DNA from: Streptomyces cylindrosporus
Lineage (GTDB): Bacteria; Actinomycetota; Actinomycetes; Streptomycetales; Streptomycetaceae
Direction: 5' to 3'
Assembly (NCBI RefSeq): GCF_022698165.1
Contig: NZ_JALDAY010000006.1
Coordinates: 248,001 to 312,000, forward strand
Length of the DNA stretch: 64,000 nt
Position 1 is the stretch's first letter, and the number at the start of each line of letters is the position of its first letter. The translations under genes were made by a program, and so were the position numbers. Below are positions 38,814 to 46,654 of this stretch, piece after piece. Below the pieces are notes generated by a model that was not told the origin of the DNA, did not search any database, and saw only the letters and a program-made list of their open reading frames with translations.

Positions 38814-39431
38814 ATGAAGCTGGTCTACGTCTTCGACGCCTACTGCGGCTGGTCGCACGGGTTCTCCCCGACCCTGCGCGAGGTCGCCTCACGGCACCCC
38901 GGCCTGCCGGTCGAGGTGGTCTCCGGCGGGCTGTTCACCGGCTCCCGCCGGGTCCCGATCCGGGAATTCGGCCACGTCCAGGGCGCGAATGCCGCCATCG
39001 CCGAGCTGACCGGTGCCCGGTTCGGCGAGGCGTACGAGCGGCTGACAGCCGACGGGTCGTTCGTGATGGACTCCGAGGCCGCCGCCCGCGGCGTGGCCGC
39101 CCTGCGCCAGGTCGCCCCCGAGCGGGCGGCGGAGCTGGCCACGGCACTGCAGGACGTCTTCTACGTCGACCGGCTGAGCCTGTCCGACCCGGCCACCTAC
39201 CGGAAGGTCGCCGAGGACGCCGGGCTGGACGCCGACGCCGCCGTCGCCGCCTTCGAGTCCCCCGAGGCGCAGCAGGCCGCCGAGGCCGACTTCCGCCGCT
39301 CGGCCGTACTGGGCGTCCGCGGCTTTCCCACCCTGCTCGCCGTCGACGGTGACCGTGTCACGCCCCTGGCGCAGGGTCGAGCCACGGCCGACGAGATCGA
39401 CCGACAGTTGACCGCCCTCGGCGCCCGCTGA
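38814..39431 (+). CDS. DsbA-family (COG3531-like) protein with CGWS active site
   Basis: About 205 aa. Thioredoxin fold of the DsbA family: the start reads MKLVYVFDAYCGWSHGFSP, so the active site is CGWS, with Ser instead of the second Cys of CxxC. This fits a monothiol or isomerase-like role rather than a disulfide oxidase. The cis-Pro loop appears as VRGFPTLLAVDG. No signal peptide, so cytoplasmic. ATG 38814 has GAGG 5 nt upstream; a GTG at 38766 could be used on a leaderless transcript. Confidence 0.85.
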   Translation: MKLVYVFDAYCGWSHGFSPTLREVASRHPGLPVEVVSGGLFTGSRRVPIREFGHVQGANAAIAELTGARFGEAYERLTADGSFVMDSEAAARGVAALRQVAPERAAELATALQDVFYVDRLSLSDPATYRKVAEDAGLDADAAVAAFESPEAQQAAEADFRRSAVLGVRGFPTLLAVDGDRVTPLAQGRATADEIDRQLTALGAR

Positions 39432-39490
39432 TCACCACCCCTGCCCCCACCCCATACTCACGCCGCCAACTCCCCCTCAAGGAGCCATCG

Positions 39491-40297
39491 ATGAGCACCC
39501 TGTCCTTCAAGGTCCTCGACCTCGACTTCCCCGTCGGCAGCGAGAACAAGACCGCCACGCTCGTCACCGGCGAGAGGGAGGCGTTGCTGGTGGACGCCGC
39601 GTTCACCCGCGCCGACGGCCACCGGCTGGCCGCCGAGATCCTCGACTCCGGCAAGCGCCTCACCACCGTGTTCATCAGTCACGGCGACCCCGACTTCTAC
39701 TTCGGCGCCGAAGTCCTCGCCGACGCCTTCCCCGAGGCCAGGTTCGTCGCCACGCCGATCGTCATCGAGCACATCCGGCACTCGTACGAGGGCAAGCTCA
39801 AGGCCTGGGCCGCGCTCGGCCCGAACCTGCCCACCCGCCTCGTCGACATCGAGCCCCTGACCGGTGACCTCACCCTGGAAGGGCACCGCTTCGAGCTCAA
39901 GGGCGGCCCGGCCGGACTCCCCGACCGCCACTACCTCTGGCAGGCCGAGCACCGCGCCCTCCTCGGCGGTGTGCTGCTCTTCCAGCAGGAGCACGTGTGG
40001 GTCGCGGACACGCCCACCCCCGGTGACCGCGCCGCCTGGATCGACCTGCTGGACGAAATGGCCGCGCTCAGCCCGGAGTTGGTCGTCCCCGGCCACCGCC
40101 TGCCCGGCACCCCGGCCGACGCATCCGCCATCGCCGCCACCCGCGAGTACCTTCTCGCCTTCGAGGAGGAGCTCGGCAACGCGGCCGACGGAACCGCGCT
40201 GACCGAGGCGCTGATCAAGCGCTACCCGGGCAACGGCATGCAGATCGCCGCCCAGATCGGCGCGAAGGTCGCCAAAGGCGAGATGAAGTGGGGCTGA
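39491..40297 (+). CDS. MBL-fold hydrolase with altered metal motif
   Basis: About 268 aa. The beta-lactamase-like fold is seen, but the usual HxHxDH motif reads SHGDPDFYFG, and later LLGGVLLFQQEHVWVADTP and VVPGHRLPG. I believe this is a subfamily feature rather than damage. The metal content and substrate are unknown. AAGGAG lies about 8 nt before the ATG. It is 59 nt after the DsbA-like gene, and the SnoaL-like gene overlaps its end by 10 nt, so these three may form one unit. Confidence 0.82.
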   Translation: MSTLSFKVLDLDFPVGSENKTATLVTGEREALLVDAAFTRADGHRLAAEILDSGKRLTTVFISHGDPDFYFGAEVLADAFPEARFVATPIVIEHIRHSYEGKLKAWAALGPNLPTRLVDIEPLTGDLTLEGHRFELKGGPAGLPDRHYLWQAEHRALLGGVLLFQQEHVWVADTPTPGDRAAWIDLLDEMAALSPELVVPGHRLPGTPADASAIAATREYLLAFEEELGNAADGTALTEALIKRYPGNGMQIAAQIGAKVAKGEMKWG

Positions 40298-40725
40298 CCG
40301 AAGTGCCGTACGAGAACAGCGACTTCGCGGCCTCCACCGCGCCCGCCGATGTGGTGCGCCGCCAGTACCTCGCCTCCGCGGCCGGTGACCTGGCGGCCCT
40401 GCGGGCCACGCTCGCGCCCGACGTGGAGTGGACGGAGATGGCCGGCTTCCCGCTCGCCGGCACCTACCGCACGCCCGAGGGCGTGACCTCCAACGTCATG
40501 GAGAAGCTCGGCCAGGACTGGGACGGCTGGACCGCGCACGACGACACCTATGTCGTCGACGGCGAGAACGTCGTCGTGCTGGCCCGCTACACCGCGACCA
40601 ACAAGGCGACCGGCAAGTCCATCGACGTACGCGTGGCCCACCAGTTCGTCGTACGCGGCGGCCTGATCGTCCGCTTCGAGCAGTTCGTGGACACCGCGCT
40701 CGTCCTCGATGCCATGAGGCGCTGA
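40288..40725 (+). CDS. SnoaL-like (NTF2-fold) protein
   Basis: About 145 aa, NTF2-like fold: ADVVRRQYLASAAGDLAALR, VEWTEMAGFPLAGTYRTPEG and VRFEQFVDTALVLDAMRR. Such small proteins include isomerases, cyclases and structural homologues, so no reaction is assigned. The GTG at 40288 lies within the end of the MBL gene (10-nt overlap), with GCGAG upstream, so translation is coupled. Confidence 0.82.
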   Translation: MGLTEVPYENSDFAASTAPADVVRRQYLASAAGDLAALRATLAPDVEWTEMAGFPLAGTYRTPEGVTSNVMEKLGQDWDGWTAHDDTYVVDGENVVVLARYTATNKATGKSIDVRVAHQFVVRGGLIVRFEQFVDTALVLDAMRR

Positions 40726-40861
40726 AGCAGAGGTGTCTCCGCGACCCCGGGCCGCCTTGGCGCGCAGGATGTCGGCCCACAAGCAGTCCTTGACGTTGAT
40801 CCACAGGGGGCGCGAGATGCCTGCTCGATCACTCCCGCGAAGCCGTCCCCCCGCCTGGTCC

Positions 40862-41389
40862 TCACTCGGCAAGCGTCGCGGCGAGTTCCTTCGTGGCGTG
40901 GACCACGTCGGCATCGCGCTCGGTCAGCAGACGTGCGATCGCGCCGCGCTCGGCGCGTACGGCGCGGCGGGCCGCGTTTTCCCACTCGATGTGGGCGCCG
41001 TGATGGCGGTGGAGTTTCGGGTAGACGGCGGCGGTCGTCGCCCACTGCCGGGCTCCGGCGATGTCCCGCAGGAGCCGCAGGATCTCGGCCCGGCAGGTGA
41101 TCTGGGGACGCTGTGCGAGATCCCAGAGGAAGGGGACGGTGACGGCTGTCGCCTGGCCCACGACGAAGCGGTACTGGCAGATCCTGTGTTGTAGGCGGTC
41201 CAGCGCGTCGCGTGCGGCGGGCGCGTCGCCCGAGGCGACGGCGGCGAGGAGGAAGGGGATGGCGGCGGCCGATCCGGAGACGTCCTCGATGTCGCGCCAG
41301 GAGACGAGGCCGACGTCGTGGAGTGCTGCCGGGATCTTTCTGTCCGTCGCGGGAAGATCATCGCCGGCAGGTCCCGGTCGTGGTGTCAC
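40862..41389 (-). CDS. hypothetical protein, Ala-rich and helical
   Basis: About 175 aa, no known family. The sequence is helical (PFLLAAVASGDAPAARDALD, then VPFLWDLAQRPQITCRAEIL) and may be a HEAT-like repeat. The GTG at 41389 follows the stop of the HATPase gene by one base, so it is probably co-transcribed and coupled. A link with the XRE/DUF397 system is possible but not shown. Confidence 0.6.
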   Translation of the reverse strand: MTPRPGPAGDDLPATDRKIPAALHDVGLVSWRDIEDVSGSAAAIPFLLAAVASGDAPAARDALDRLQHRICQYRFVVGQATAVTVPFLWDLAQRPQITCRAEILRLLRDIAGARQWATTAAVYPKLHRHHGAHIEWENAARRAVRAERGAIARLLTERDADVVHATKELAATLAE

Positions 41390-41390
41390 G

Positions 41391-41894
41391 TCAGCCGCGC
41401 TCCGTGGGCAGCATGGCCCAGACGGTCTTGCCGGTGGAAGCGGTGCGCGTCCAGCCCCAGTGCTGGGCGAGGGCCTCGACCAGGAAGAGGCCCCGGCCGT
41501 GCTCCTGGAGCGGGTCGGCGGTGTGCGGGCCGGTCGGCACGCTGGGGCTCTGGTCGGTGACGGCACAAACTAGGTGGGCGGGCCGCCGGGTGAGGCGCAG
41601 CCGGACCTCGGAGGCGGTTTCGCCGTCCGCTTCGGGCCGTACCGCATGCAGCAGGGCATTGGCGGTCAGCTCGGAGACGATAGTCAGGGCGTCGTCCAGG
41701 CAGTGGTCCAACTCCCAGCCGGTGAGGACGCGTTCGGTGAATGCACGAGCCTGTCCGCAGCCAGAGCGCTCGCTGGGCAGACGCAGTTGGGCCGTCCTCG
41801 ACGGGACACGTCCCGCGACACCAGGAGCTGCGGCCCGGCCCGGCTGGAGAACAGCGGGGTCGAACCAGGGTGCTGGGTGCGCGGGCAGCGACAC
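41391..41894 (-). CDS. RsbW-like ATPase of the XRE/DUF397 locus
   Basis: About 167 aa, GHKL-ATPase: ALTIVSELTANALLHAVRP, AVTDQSPSVP and HGRGLFLVEALAQHWGW. Such genes commonly sit beside XRE-DUF397 pairs in Streptomyces. The GTG at 41894 is chosen because AGGAG is 6 nt upstream, and the promoter (TTGCAC-N18-GATAAT) lies further upstream. The earlier in-frame starts overlap that promoter. The operator palindrome at 41977-41998 overlaps its -35 region, so it may be controlled by the XRE protein. Confidence 0.85.
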   Translation of the reverse strand: MSLPAHPAPWFDPAVLQPGRAAAPGVAGRVPSRTAQLRLPSERSGCGQARAFTERVLTGWELDHCLDDALTIVSELTANALLHAVRPEADGETASEVRLRLTRRPAHLVCAVTDQSPSVPTGPHTADPLQEHGRGLFLVEALAQHWGWTRTASTGKTVWAMLPTERG

Positions 41895-41951
41895 GGCTTC
41901 TCCTGAGGTGACGTCAGGGTGGGCGTCGGCATGAAGGTTGGCGTCTTGGTT

Positions 41952-41980
41952 ATTATCCACGCTGAGAGCGAACTCGTGCA
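41952..41980 (-). promoter_or_regulatory. predicted promoter of the HATPase gene
   Basis: On the reverse strand, TTGCAC (-35 like), 18 nt, then GATAAT (-10). GATAAT is a close match to TATAAT, rare in such GC-rich DNA. The -35 region overlaps the palindrome at 41977-41998. Confidence 0.5.
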
Positions 41981-41998
41981 ATTTCACGAGAAATTGCA
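41977..41998. promoter_or_regulatory. palindrome TGCAATTTC-N4-GAAATTGCA
   Basis: A perfect 9+4+9 inverted repeat, AT-rich, between the HATPase (leftward) and DUF397 (rightward) genes. Candidate operator for the XRE protein encoded at 42473. Confidence 0.7.
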
Positions 41999-42088
41999 TG
42001 CAGTTCCGGCCAGCCGGTGTCACGCGGGACAGGTCGCCCGGGAAGCGGGGGACTCACCGAGTGGTACGACATGCGCGAGGAGACAGTG

Positions 42089-42319
42089 GTGTCAACGGTT
42101 CCGAACGGGGTGCGAGCGAGTTCACTGGACGTCCGCTGGGTCAAGAGCCGGCACAGCAACGCCGAGGGCAACTGTGTCGAGGTGGCCGCCCTGGCGGAGG
42201 GAGGTGTGGCGATACGCAACTCCCGTGATCCGCACGGGCCCGCGTTGATCTACACGCCGGATGAAGTGGCCGCTTTTCTCGCCGGCGCCAGGGAGGGCGA
42301 GTTCGACCATCTGCTGTGA
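42089..42319 (+). CDS. DUF397 small protein
   Basis: About 76 aa. The core VRWVKSRHSNAEGNCVEVA with AIRNSRDPHGPALIY is the DUF397 signature (W-KSSxSN---NCVEVA, RDSKDP). In Streptomyces it pairs with an XRE regulator, often as its partner or antitoxin-like modulator. GTG 42089 is chosen because GAGGAG is 6 nt upstream; a GTG at 42086 and ATG at 42071 are alternatives. Two 15-bp direct repeats follow it (42315, 42336). Confidence 0.9.
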   Translation: MSTVPNGVRASSLDVRWVKSRHSNAEGNCVEVAALAEGGVAIRNSRDPHGPALIYTPDEVAAFLAGAREGEFDHLL

Positions 42320-42350
42320 AAGATGCGGCGACTACTGTGAAGGATGCGGC
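42315..42350. repeat. short tandem direct repeat
   Basis: TGTGAAAGATGCGGC at 42315-42329 and TGTGAAGGATGCGGC at 42336-42350, one mismatch, with a 21-nt period, just after the DUF397 stop. Function unknown; it may be a binding site or a slip duplication. Confidence 0.5.
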
Positions 42351-42472
42351 AACGCAGCGACCACTGTGGCCGCGGGGACCAACTCCCGTGCCCCGCACGG
42401 GCCGACGCCTGCGACAGGAGGCAGGTTGGTGCGATAATGCGGTCTGTCGTCCCCAGCCCACAGGGAGTCAGG

Positions 42473-43393
42473 ATGCCCTCCGAGTCACCCCGAATCTCCC
42501 GCCTCGAACCGTATCTGAACCGCACCGAGCCCGCGCCGACTTTGCTCAAGATGCTGGTCGGAGCGCAGTTGGTGGGCATCCGCGAAGACGCCGGTCTCGC
42601 CCAGGAACAAGCCGCCCGGGCCGTCGGTTTCAGCCCGGCGAAGCTGTCCCGCATCGAGGCCGGAAAGGGACGCAGGCCGCCCACCGAAGGCGACGTCCGG
42701 GCGCTTCTGGAGCTGTACCGGGCGGACGAACACGAATCGTCGGTGCTGCTGCAACTGCTGCGGCGCGCCGGGGAGCCCGGCTGGTGGCAGCGCTTCGACA
42801 AGCGGCTGATGCCGGAGTGGTTCGACCGGCTGGTCGGCTTGCAGGAGGCGGCCGACGCCATCCGTACCTTCGAGATCCAGTACGTTCCCGGGTTGCTGCA
42901 GACTCCGGCCTACACCCGCGCGGTCGTGCAGCGCGGGCTGCCCTCGGCCCCGGACCGCGAGGTGCAGCGGCGCGTCGAACTGCGCATGAAGCGGGCGGAG
43001 TTGCTCCAACGGGCGGACGCGCCGCAGCTGTGGGCCATCGTCGACGAGTCCGTGCTGTTGCGTGTCCTGGGCAGCCGTGAGGTCATGCGCGAGCAGCTCG
43101 AGCACCTGGCCGCGATGGCTCAACTGCCGCATGTGACCGTCCAGATCGTCCCGCTGGAGGTGACCGACGCCTCCGCGCCGGCCATCCCCGTCACCTACCT
43201 CCGCTTCGGCGGCCTCGACCTGCCCGACATCGTCTACCTGGAGCACATCAGGAGCGCCACGTTCCTGGAGGACCGCGACGAGACGGAGCAGTACCGGGTC
43301 TCCCTGGACCAACTGGCCGACGACGCCCTCGATCCCCGCGAGTCGCTGGCGCTGCTCCGCGCCACCGCACAGGAGCGCTACGGCGCCGTGTGA
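42473..43393 (+). CDS. XRE-family regulator with DUF5753-type C-domain
   Basis: About 306 aa. The N-terminal HTH is AGLAQEQAARAVGFSPAKLS (about 40-60), followed by RIEAGKGRRPPTEGDVRALL; the C-terminal ligand-like domain (about 100-300) has WFDRLVGLQEAADAIRTFEI and YVPGLLQTPAYTRAV, diagnostic for DUF5753. GGAG is 5-6 nt before the ATG. A GATAAT -10-like element is at 42433-42438. Part of the HATPase-DUF397-XRE group, related to WhiJ/BldB-type control in Streptomyces. Effector unknown. Confidence 0.92.
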   Translation: MPSESPRISRLEPYLNRTEPAPTLLKMLVGAQLVGIREDAGLAQEQAARAVGFSPAKLSRIEAGKGRRPPTEGDVRALLELYRADEHESSVLLQLLRRAGEPGWWQRFDKRLMPEWFDRLVGLQEAADAIRTFEIQYVPGLLQTPAYTRAVVQRGLPSAPDREVQRRVELRMKRAELLQRADAPQLWAIVDESVLLRVLGSREVMREQLEHLAAMAQLPHVTVQIVPLEVTDASAPAIPVTYLRFGGLDLPDIVYLEHIRSATFLEDRDETEQYRVSLDQLADDALDPRESLALLRATAQERYGAV

Positions 43394-43411
43394 GCCCTCG
43401 CCCGCTTCCGG

Positions 43412-44230
43412 TCAGCTGATGCGGGCCACGCCGCCGAACTCGATCCACTCCTGGGTGGCCTGACGGGGCGCCACCTCGTTGTCGGGCCGCCAGGTGGACA
43501 CCTCCACCAGGCCCGGTTCGAGGATCTCCATTCCCTCGAACCACTCCGCGACGTCCTTCTCCTGCCGCACCCGGCCCCAGTGTCCCTGCGTTGCCTGATC
43601 CATGAAGCCGGTCACGAAGTCCCGGACCTCGGGGTCCTCGCTGACCAGCTGACACATCACCAGGCAGCTGCCGGGCACGAGCCGTTCGGTAACGCGGCGC
43701 ACCACCGCAAGGGGTCCGTCGGTCTCGCTGTCCGGAATGCAGTGGAACACCGAGTTGAACAGCACCGCCACCGGCTGCGAGAAGTCGATCAGCCGCTTGG
43801 TGTCCGGGTGGGAGAAGATCTCCTCCGTCTCGCGGAGGTCGGCCTGGATGACCGCGGTGCGATCGTTCTGGTCGAGCAGCGCCCGGCCGTGCACCAGGAC
43901 CATCGGGTCGTTGTCGACGTACACCACGCGCGACGCCGGGTCGATCCGCTGCGCCACCTGGTGGACGTTGTCCTGCGTCGGCAGCCCGGATCCGTGGTCG
44001 AGGAACTGCCGCATGCCGTAGTCCTCGGCCAGCCTTCCGACCACGCGCTGCAGGAAGCGCCGGTTGTTCAGGGCCAGCGCGCGCGTGCTGGGCACGACCT
44101 TGTCCAGTTCCTCGCACGCGGCGCGGTCCACGGCGTAGTTGTCCTTGCCGCCCAGATAGTGGTCGTACATGCGCGCGGCCGTCGGCACGGTGGCATCGAT
44201 CTTGGTGGACAACCGCTTCCCGGACTCCAT
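43412..44230 (-). CDS. SAM-dependent methyltransferase (DUF574 type)
   Basis: About 272 aa. The signature TVPTAARMYDHYLGGKDNYA at the start and FLDHGSGLPTQDNVHQVAQ are typical of the DUF574/Methyltransf_19 group; the SAM motif I is degenerate (DHGSGLPT) as in the family. Often next to XRE/DUF397 loci in Streptomyces, with no known substrate. The ATG at 44230 has GGGGGAG just upstream. It converges with the XRE gene, 18 nt apart. Confidence 0.9.
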   Translation of the reverse strand: MESGKRLSTKIDATVPTAARMYDHYLGGKDNYAVDRAACEELDKVVPSTRALALNNRRFLQRVVGRLAEDYGMRQFLDHGSGLPTQDNVHQVAQRIDPASRVVYVDNDPMVLVHGRALLDQNDRTAVIQADLRETEEIFSHPDTKRLIDFSQPVAVLFNSVFHCIPDSETDGPLAVVRRVTERLVPGSCLVMCQLVSEDPEVRDFVTGFMDQATQGHWGRVRQEKDVAEWFEGMEILEPGLVEVSTWRPDNEVAPRQATQEWIEFGGVARIS

Positions 44231-44453
44231 CGTCTCCCCCAGTCCCACGTCGCGCCGAGCTGTCACGCGCGCCAGGCAACACATCCTAGAGACAAGACAC
44301 TTGCCCCAGCCACCTCCTTGCGCCGGCGCCTGCGAGCTTGCTCCGGTCGGCGACCAGGACGGCGGCGCGTAGTAGTCTCCTGCGGCCGCTTCACAACTCC
44401 CTTACAGAGCAGGGCAGTTGGATCGTGCAGCCAGTCCGACAGAGGAGACTTCC

Positions 44454-44855
44454 ATGATCCGCGCTCGACTCATCGCCGCTTCCTGCGCGGCGATCGCACT
44501 GGCCGCCGCATCACTCATCGTCGCGGCTCCCGCCGAAGCCTCCACCACGGTCTGCCAGCTCAAGTACTACGACAATCCGCTCATCCCGGGGAACGAGCAG
44601 TTCTTGGTACCCAACTACGACCTCTCGTACGGCAGCAGGGACGCCTGCGTCCCGTCATGGCAGCGCCAGATCAACCACCGGTACGGTGACGTACTCACCG
44701 TTGACGGCATCTTCGGCCAGAACACCCGAGCCTGGACCAGGCTCATCCAGAGCACCAGCGAGTACTCCTGGTGCGCGGGAGGCGTCGACGGCATAGCGGG
44801 CCCCAAGACGATCAGCTGCTTCGAGTACGAGAACGGCTACACCAGCTGGGGGTGA
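44454..44855 (+). CDS. small secreted peptidoglycan-binding-like protein
   Basis: About 133 aa. Signal peptide: RLIAASCAAIALAAASLIV then APAEAS. The mature part has a peptidoglycan-binding-like core (DACVPSWQRQINHRYGD, LTVDGIFGQNTRAWTRLIQ, GIAGPKT) and four Cys that may form two disulfides. AGAGGAG is 6 nt before the ATG. Upstream gap 44231-44453 holds only promoters as far as I can see. Confidence 0.8.
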   Translation: MIRARLIAASCAAIALAAASLIVAAPAEASTTVCQLKYYDNPLIPGNEQFLVPNYDLSYGSRDACVPSWQRQINHRYGDVLTVDGIFGQNTRAWTRLIQSTSEYSWCAGGVDGIAGPKTISCFEYENGYTSWG

Positions 44856-44921
44856 GCACGGGCGGCGAGTCCGCCGCAGCCGTCTGTCCCGAACCTTGTC
44901 AGCCACCCATCTCGAACCTAG

Positions 44922-44953
44922 ACTCAATTGAAATGAAGCTAGTTCAGTTCAGG
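44922..44953. promoter_or_regulatory. TetR-operator candidate A
   Basis: Upstream of the SDR gene at 44983: ACTCAATTGAAATGAAGC then AGTTCAGTTCAGG. The AGTTCAGTT core recurs at four other promoters of the cluster (reverse complement AACTGAACT). Confidence 0.5.
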
Positions 44954-44982
44954 TTACATGGCGAGCGCTCGGGAGCAGATTC

Positions 44983-45786
44983 ATGGTGGGTTCCTTGGAC
45001 GGTAAGACCGTGCTCGTCACCGGGGCGGGGCAAGGCATCGGACAGTCGATCGCCGTGGAGATGGCCCGCCAGGGCGCGTCCGCGGTGGCCGTCGCCGACC
45101 TCAACGAGAAGACCGCCCATGAGACCGCGGAACTCGTGCGCGCCGCCGGGGCACATGCCGAGACGATCGTCTGCGATCTGCGCGACGGCCACAGCATCGA
45201 TGAGATGGTCACCCGAACCGCGCGACGCTTCGACGGGCTCGACGTCCTCGTCAACAACGCGGGCGTGATCGAGACCGCATTCACCACCGAACCCGACCGG
45301 CGCGTGGACTCGCTGTCCGAGGAGGTCTGGGACGCTGTCTACCAGATCAACCTCAAGGCCGTCTGGCTGACCACCAAAGCCGCCGCACCCCATCTGCGCC
45401 GCTCCACACGCGGGCCCGCCATCGTCAACGCGGCCTCCGTCTCCGGCCTCACCGGCTTCCCCGACGCGCCTGCCTACGGCGTCACCAAGGCCGGCGTCAT
45501 CCACCTGACCAAGGTCACCGCCGTCGACCTGGCGCCGGTGCGCTGCAACTGCTTCTGCCCCGGCGTCATCGAAACACCGCTCACCCGCGACCACCTGGCC
45601 GCCGCCGAGGACCCCGCCGCCCTCGAACACGAGCTGACCGCACCCCAGTTGGTACCGCGACTCGGCCGACCGGACGAGGTGGCCAGGCTGGCGTGCTTCC
45701 TGGCCTCTGACGACGCCGCGTTCATCACGGGAGCGTCGTACGTGATCGACGGCGGCGCCCTTGCCTGGCTCGGCGTACGGGACTGA
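44983..45786 (+). CDS. SDR-family oxidoreductase 1
   Basis: About 267 aa, classical short-chain dehydrogenase: NAD(P) motif VTGAGQGIGQ, NNAGV, catalytic Ser in NAASVSG, Tyr-Lys in AYGVTKAG, and the NCFCPGVIETP segment. NADH/NADPH-dependent alcohol/ketone interconversion. GGGAG is 7 nt before the ATG. First gene of a rightward pair preceded by operator site A. Substrate unknown. Confidence 0.92.
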   Translation: MVGSLDGKTVLVTGAGQGIGQSIAVEMARQGASAVAVADLNEKTAHETAELVRAAGAHAETIVCDLRDGHSIDEMVTRTARRFDGLDVLVNNAGVIETAFTTEPDRRVDSLSEEVWDAVYQINLKAVWLTTKAAAPHLRRSTRGPAIVNAASVSGLTGFPDAPAYGVTKAGVIHLTKVTAVDLAPVRCNCFCPGVIETPLTRDHLAAAEDPAALEHELTAPQLVPRLGRPDEVARLACFLASDDAAFITGASYVIDGGALAWLGVRD

Positions 45787-45822
45787 GGGCCGGGCACGAC
45801 GTACCGAGAGGTGAGGGAAGCG

Positions 45823-46572
45823 ATGCGATCGAGACTGGCCGGGAAGACCGCGCTGGTGACCGGCGCCACGGGTGGAATCGGTGACGCCGTCGTACGAAGG
45901 CTCGCGGCCGAGGGCGCGACGGTCGTGGTGACCGACCTCGACGCCGGCCGCTGCGAGAAGCTCGCCGAGGAGGTCGGGGGTGGCGCACTGGGCCTGGCCC
46001 TCGACGTGTCCCACGAGTCGGCGTGGCAGGAGGTCGTCGCCGCGGCGACCGACGCGCTGGGCGAGCTGTCCGTGCTGGTCAACAACGCGGGCATCGCTTC
46101 GATGCGCACCGTGGAGAGCGAAACCCAGGAGTCCTGGGACCAGGTCCTCGCCGTGACGCAGACCGGTGTCTGGCTCGGCATGAAGCACGCCGGCCCGTCT
46201 ATCGAGCGCGCCGGCGGCGGCTCGATCGTCAACGTGGCGTCGATCTTCGGCACGGTGGGCGGCTTCGGCGCCCAGTTCTCGTATCACGCGGCGAAGGGCG
46301 CCGTACGTCTGATGACGAAGAACGCTGCGCTGCACTGGGCCAAGCGCGGTGTGCGGGTGAACTCACTTCACCCCGGATTCATCGAGACGCCCCGCTCACG
46401 CGAACTGTGGCGCGACACGCCCCGGTTGACCGCGATGGTCGAGGGGACGCCGCTCGGACGGCTCGGTACGCCGGAGGAAGTGGCAGCCGCCGTGGCCTTC
46501 CTCGCCTCCGACGACGCGAGCTTCATGACCGGCTCCGAGCTTTACGTCGACGGAGGATGGACGGCGCGCTGA
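45823..46572 (+). CDS. SDR-family oxidoreductase 2
   Basis: About 249 aa, classical SDR: VTGATGGIGD, LVNNAGI, Ser in NVASIFG, Tyr-Lys in SYHAAKGA, and VNSLHPGFIETPRSREL. The ATG at 45823 has AGGGA 4-5 nt upstream. It follows SDR1 by 36 nt, so probably same transcript. A repeated copy of the 3' end of the convergent MBL gene lies in the 60-nt gap that follows. Confidence 0.92.
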   Translation: MRSRLAGKTALVTGATGGIGDAVVRRLAAEGATVVVTDLDAGRCEKLAEEVGGGALGLALDVSHESAWQEVVAAATDALGELSVLVNNAGIASMRTVESETQESWDQVLAVTQTGVWLGMKHAGPSIERAGGGSIVNVASIFGTVGGFGAQFSYHAAKGAVRLMTKNAALHWAKRGVRVNSLHPGFIETPRSRELWRDTPRLTAMVEGTPLGRLGTPEEVAAAVAFLASDDASFMTGSELYVDGGWTAR

Positions 46573-46593
46573 GCCGTGCCCGGCCCCTCGCCG

Positions 46594-46654
46594 CCTCAAG
46601 CTGCCGTCGCCGCGTACAGTCCGCCAGTCACCTCAAGCAGCCGTAGCCGCGTAC
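46594..46654. repeat. duplicated 24-bp MBL gene tail
   Basis: CCTCAAGCTGCCGTCGCCGC-GTAC at 46594-46617 and the MBL gene's own end CCTCAAGCAGCCGTAGCCGC-GTAC at 46631-46654 differ at two positions. On the reverse strand both copies end in a TGA after Ala-rich codons, so the last codons plus stop are duplicated just past the gene. Confidence 0.55.

Noticed and set aside
39491..40297. loss of the HxHxDH motif in this MBL protein as evidence of a pseudogene
   Set aside because: The frame is intact and the SHGDPDFYFG form seems shared with related proteins as I remember them, so it is a subfamily trait.
40726..40861. reverse-strand fragment reading WINVKDCLWADILRAKAARG
   Set aside because: It looks protein-like, but no full reading frame with start and end is present, and I cannot name the family.
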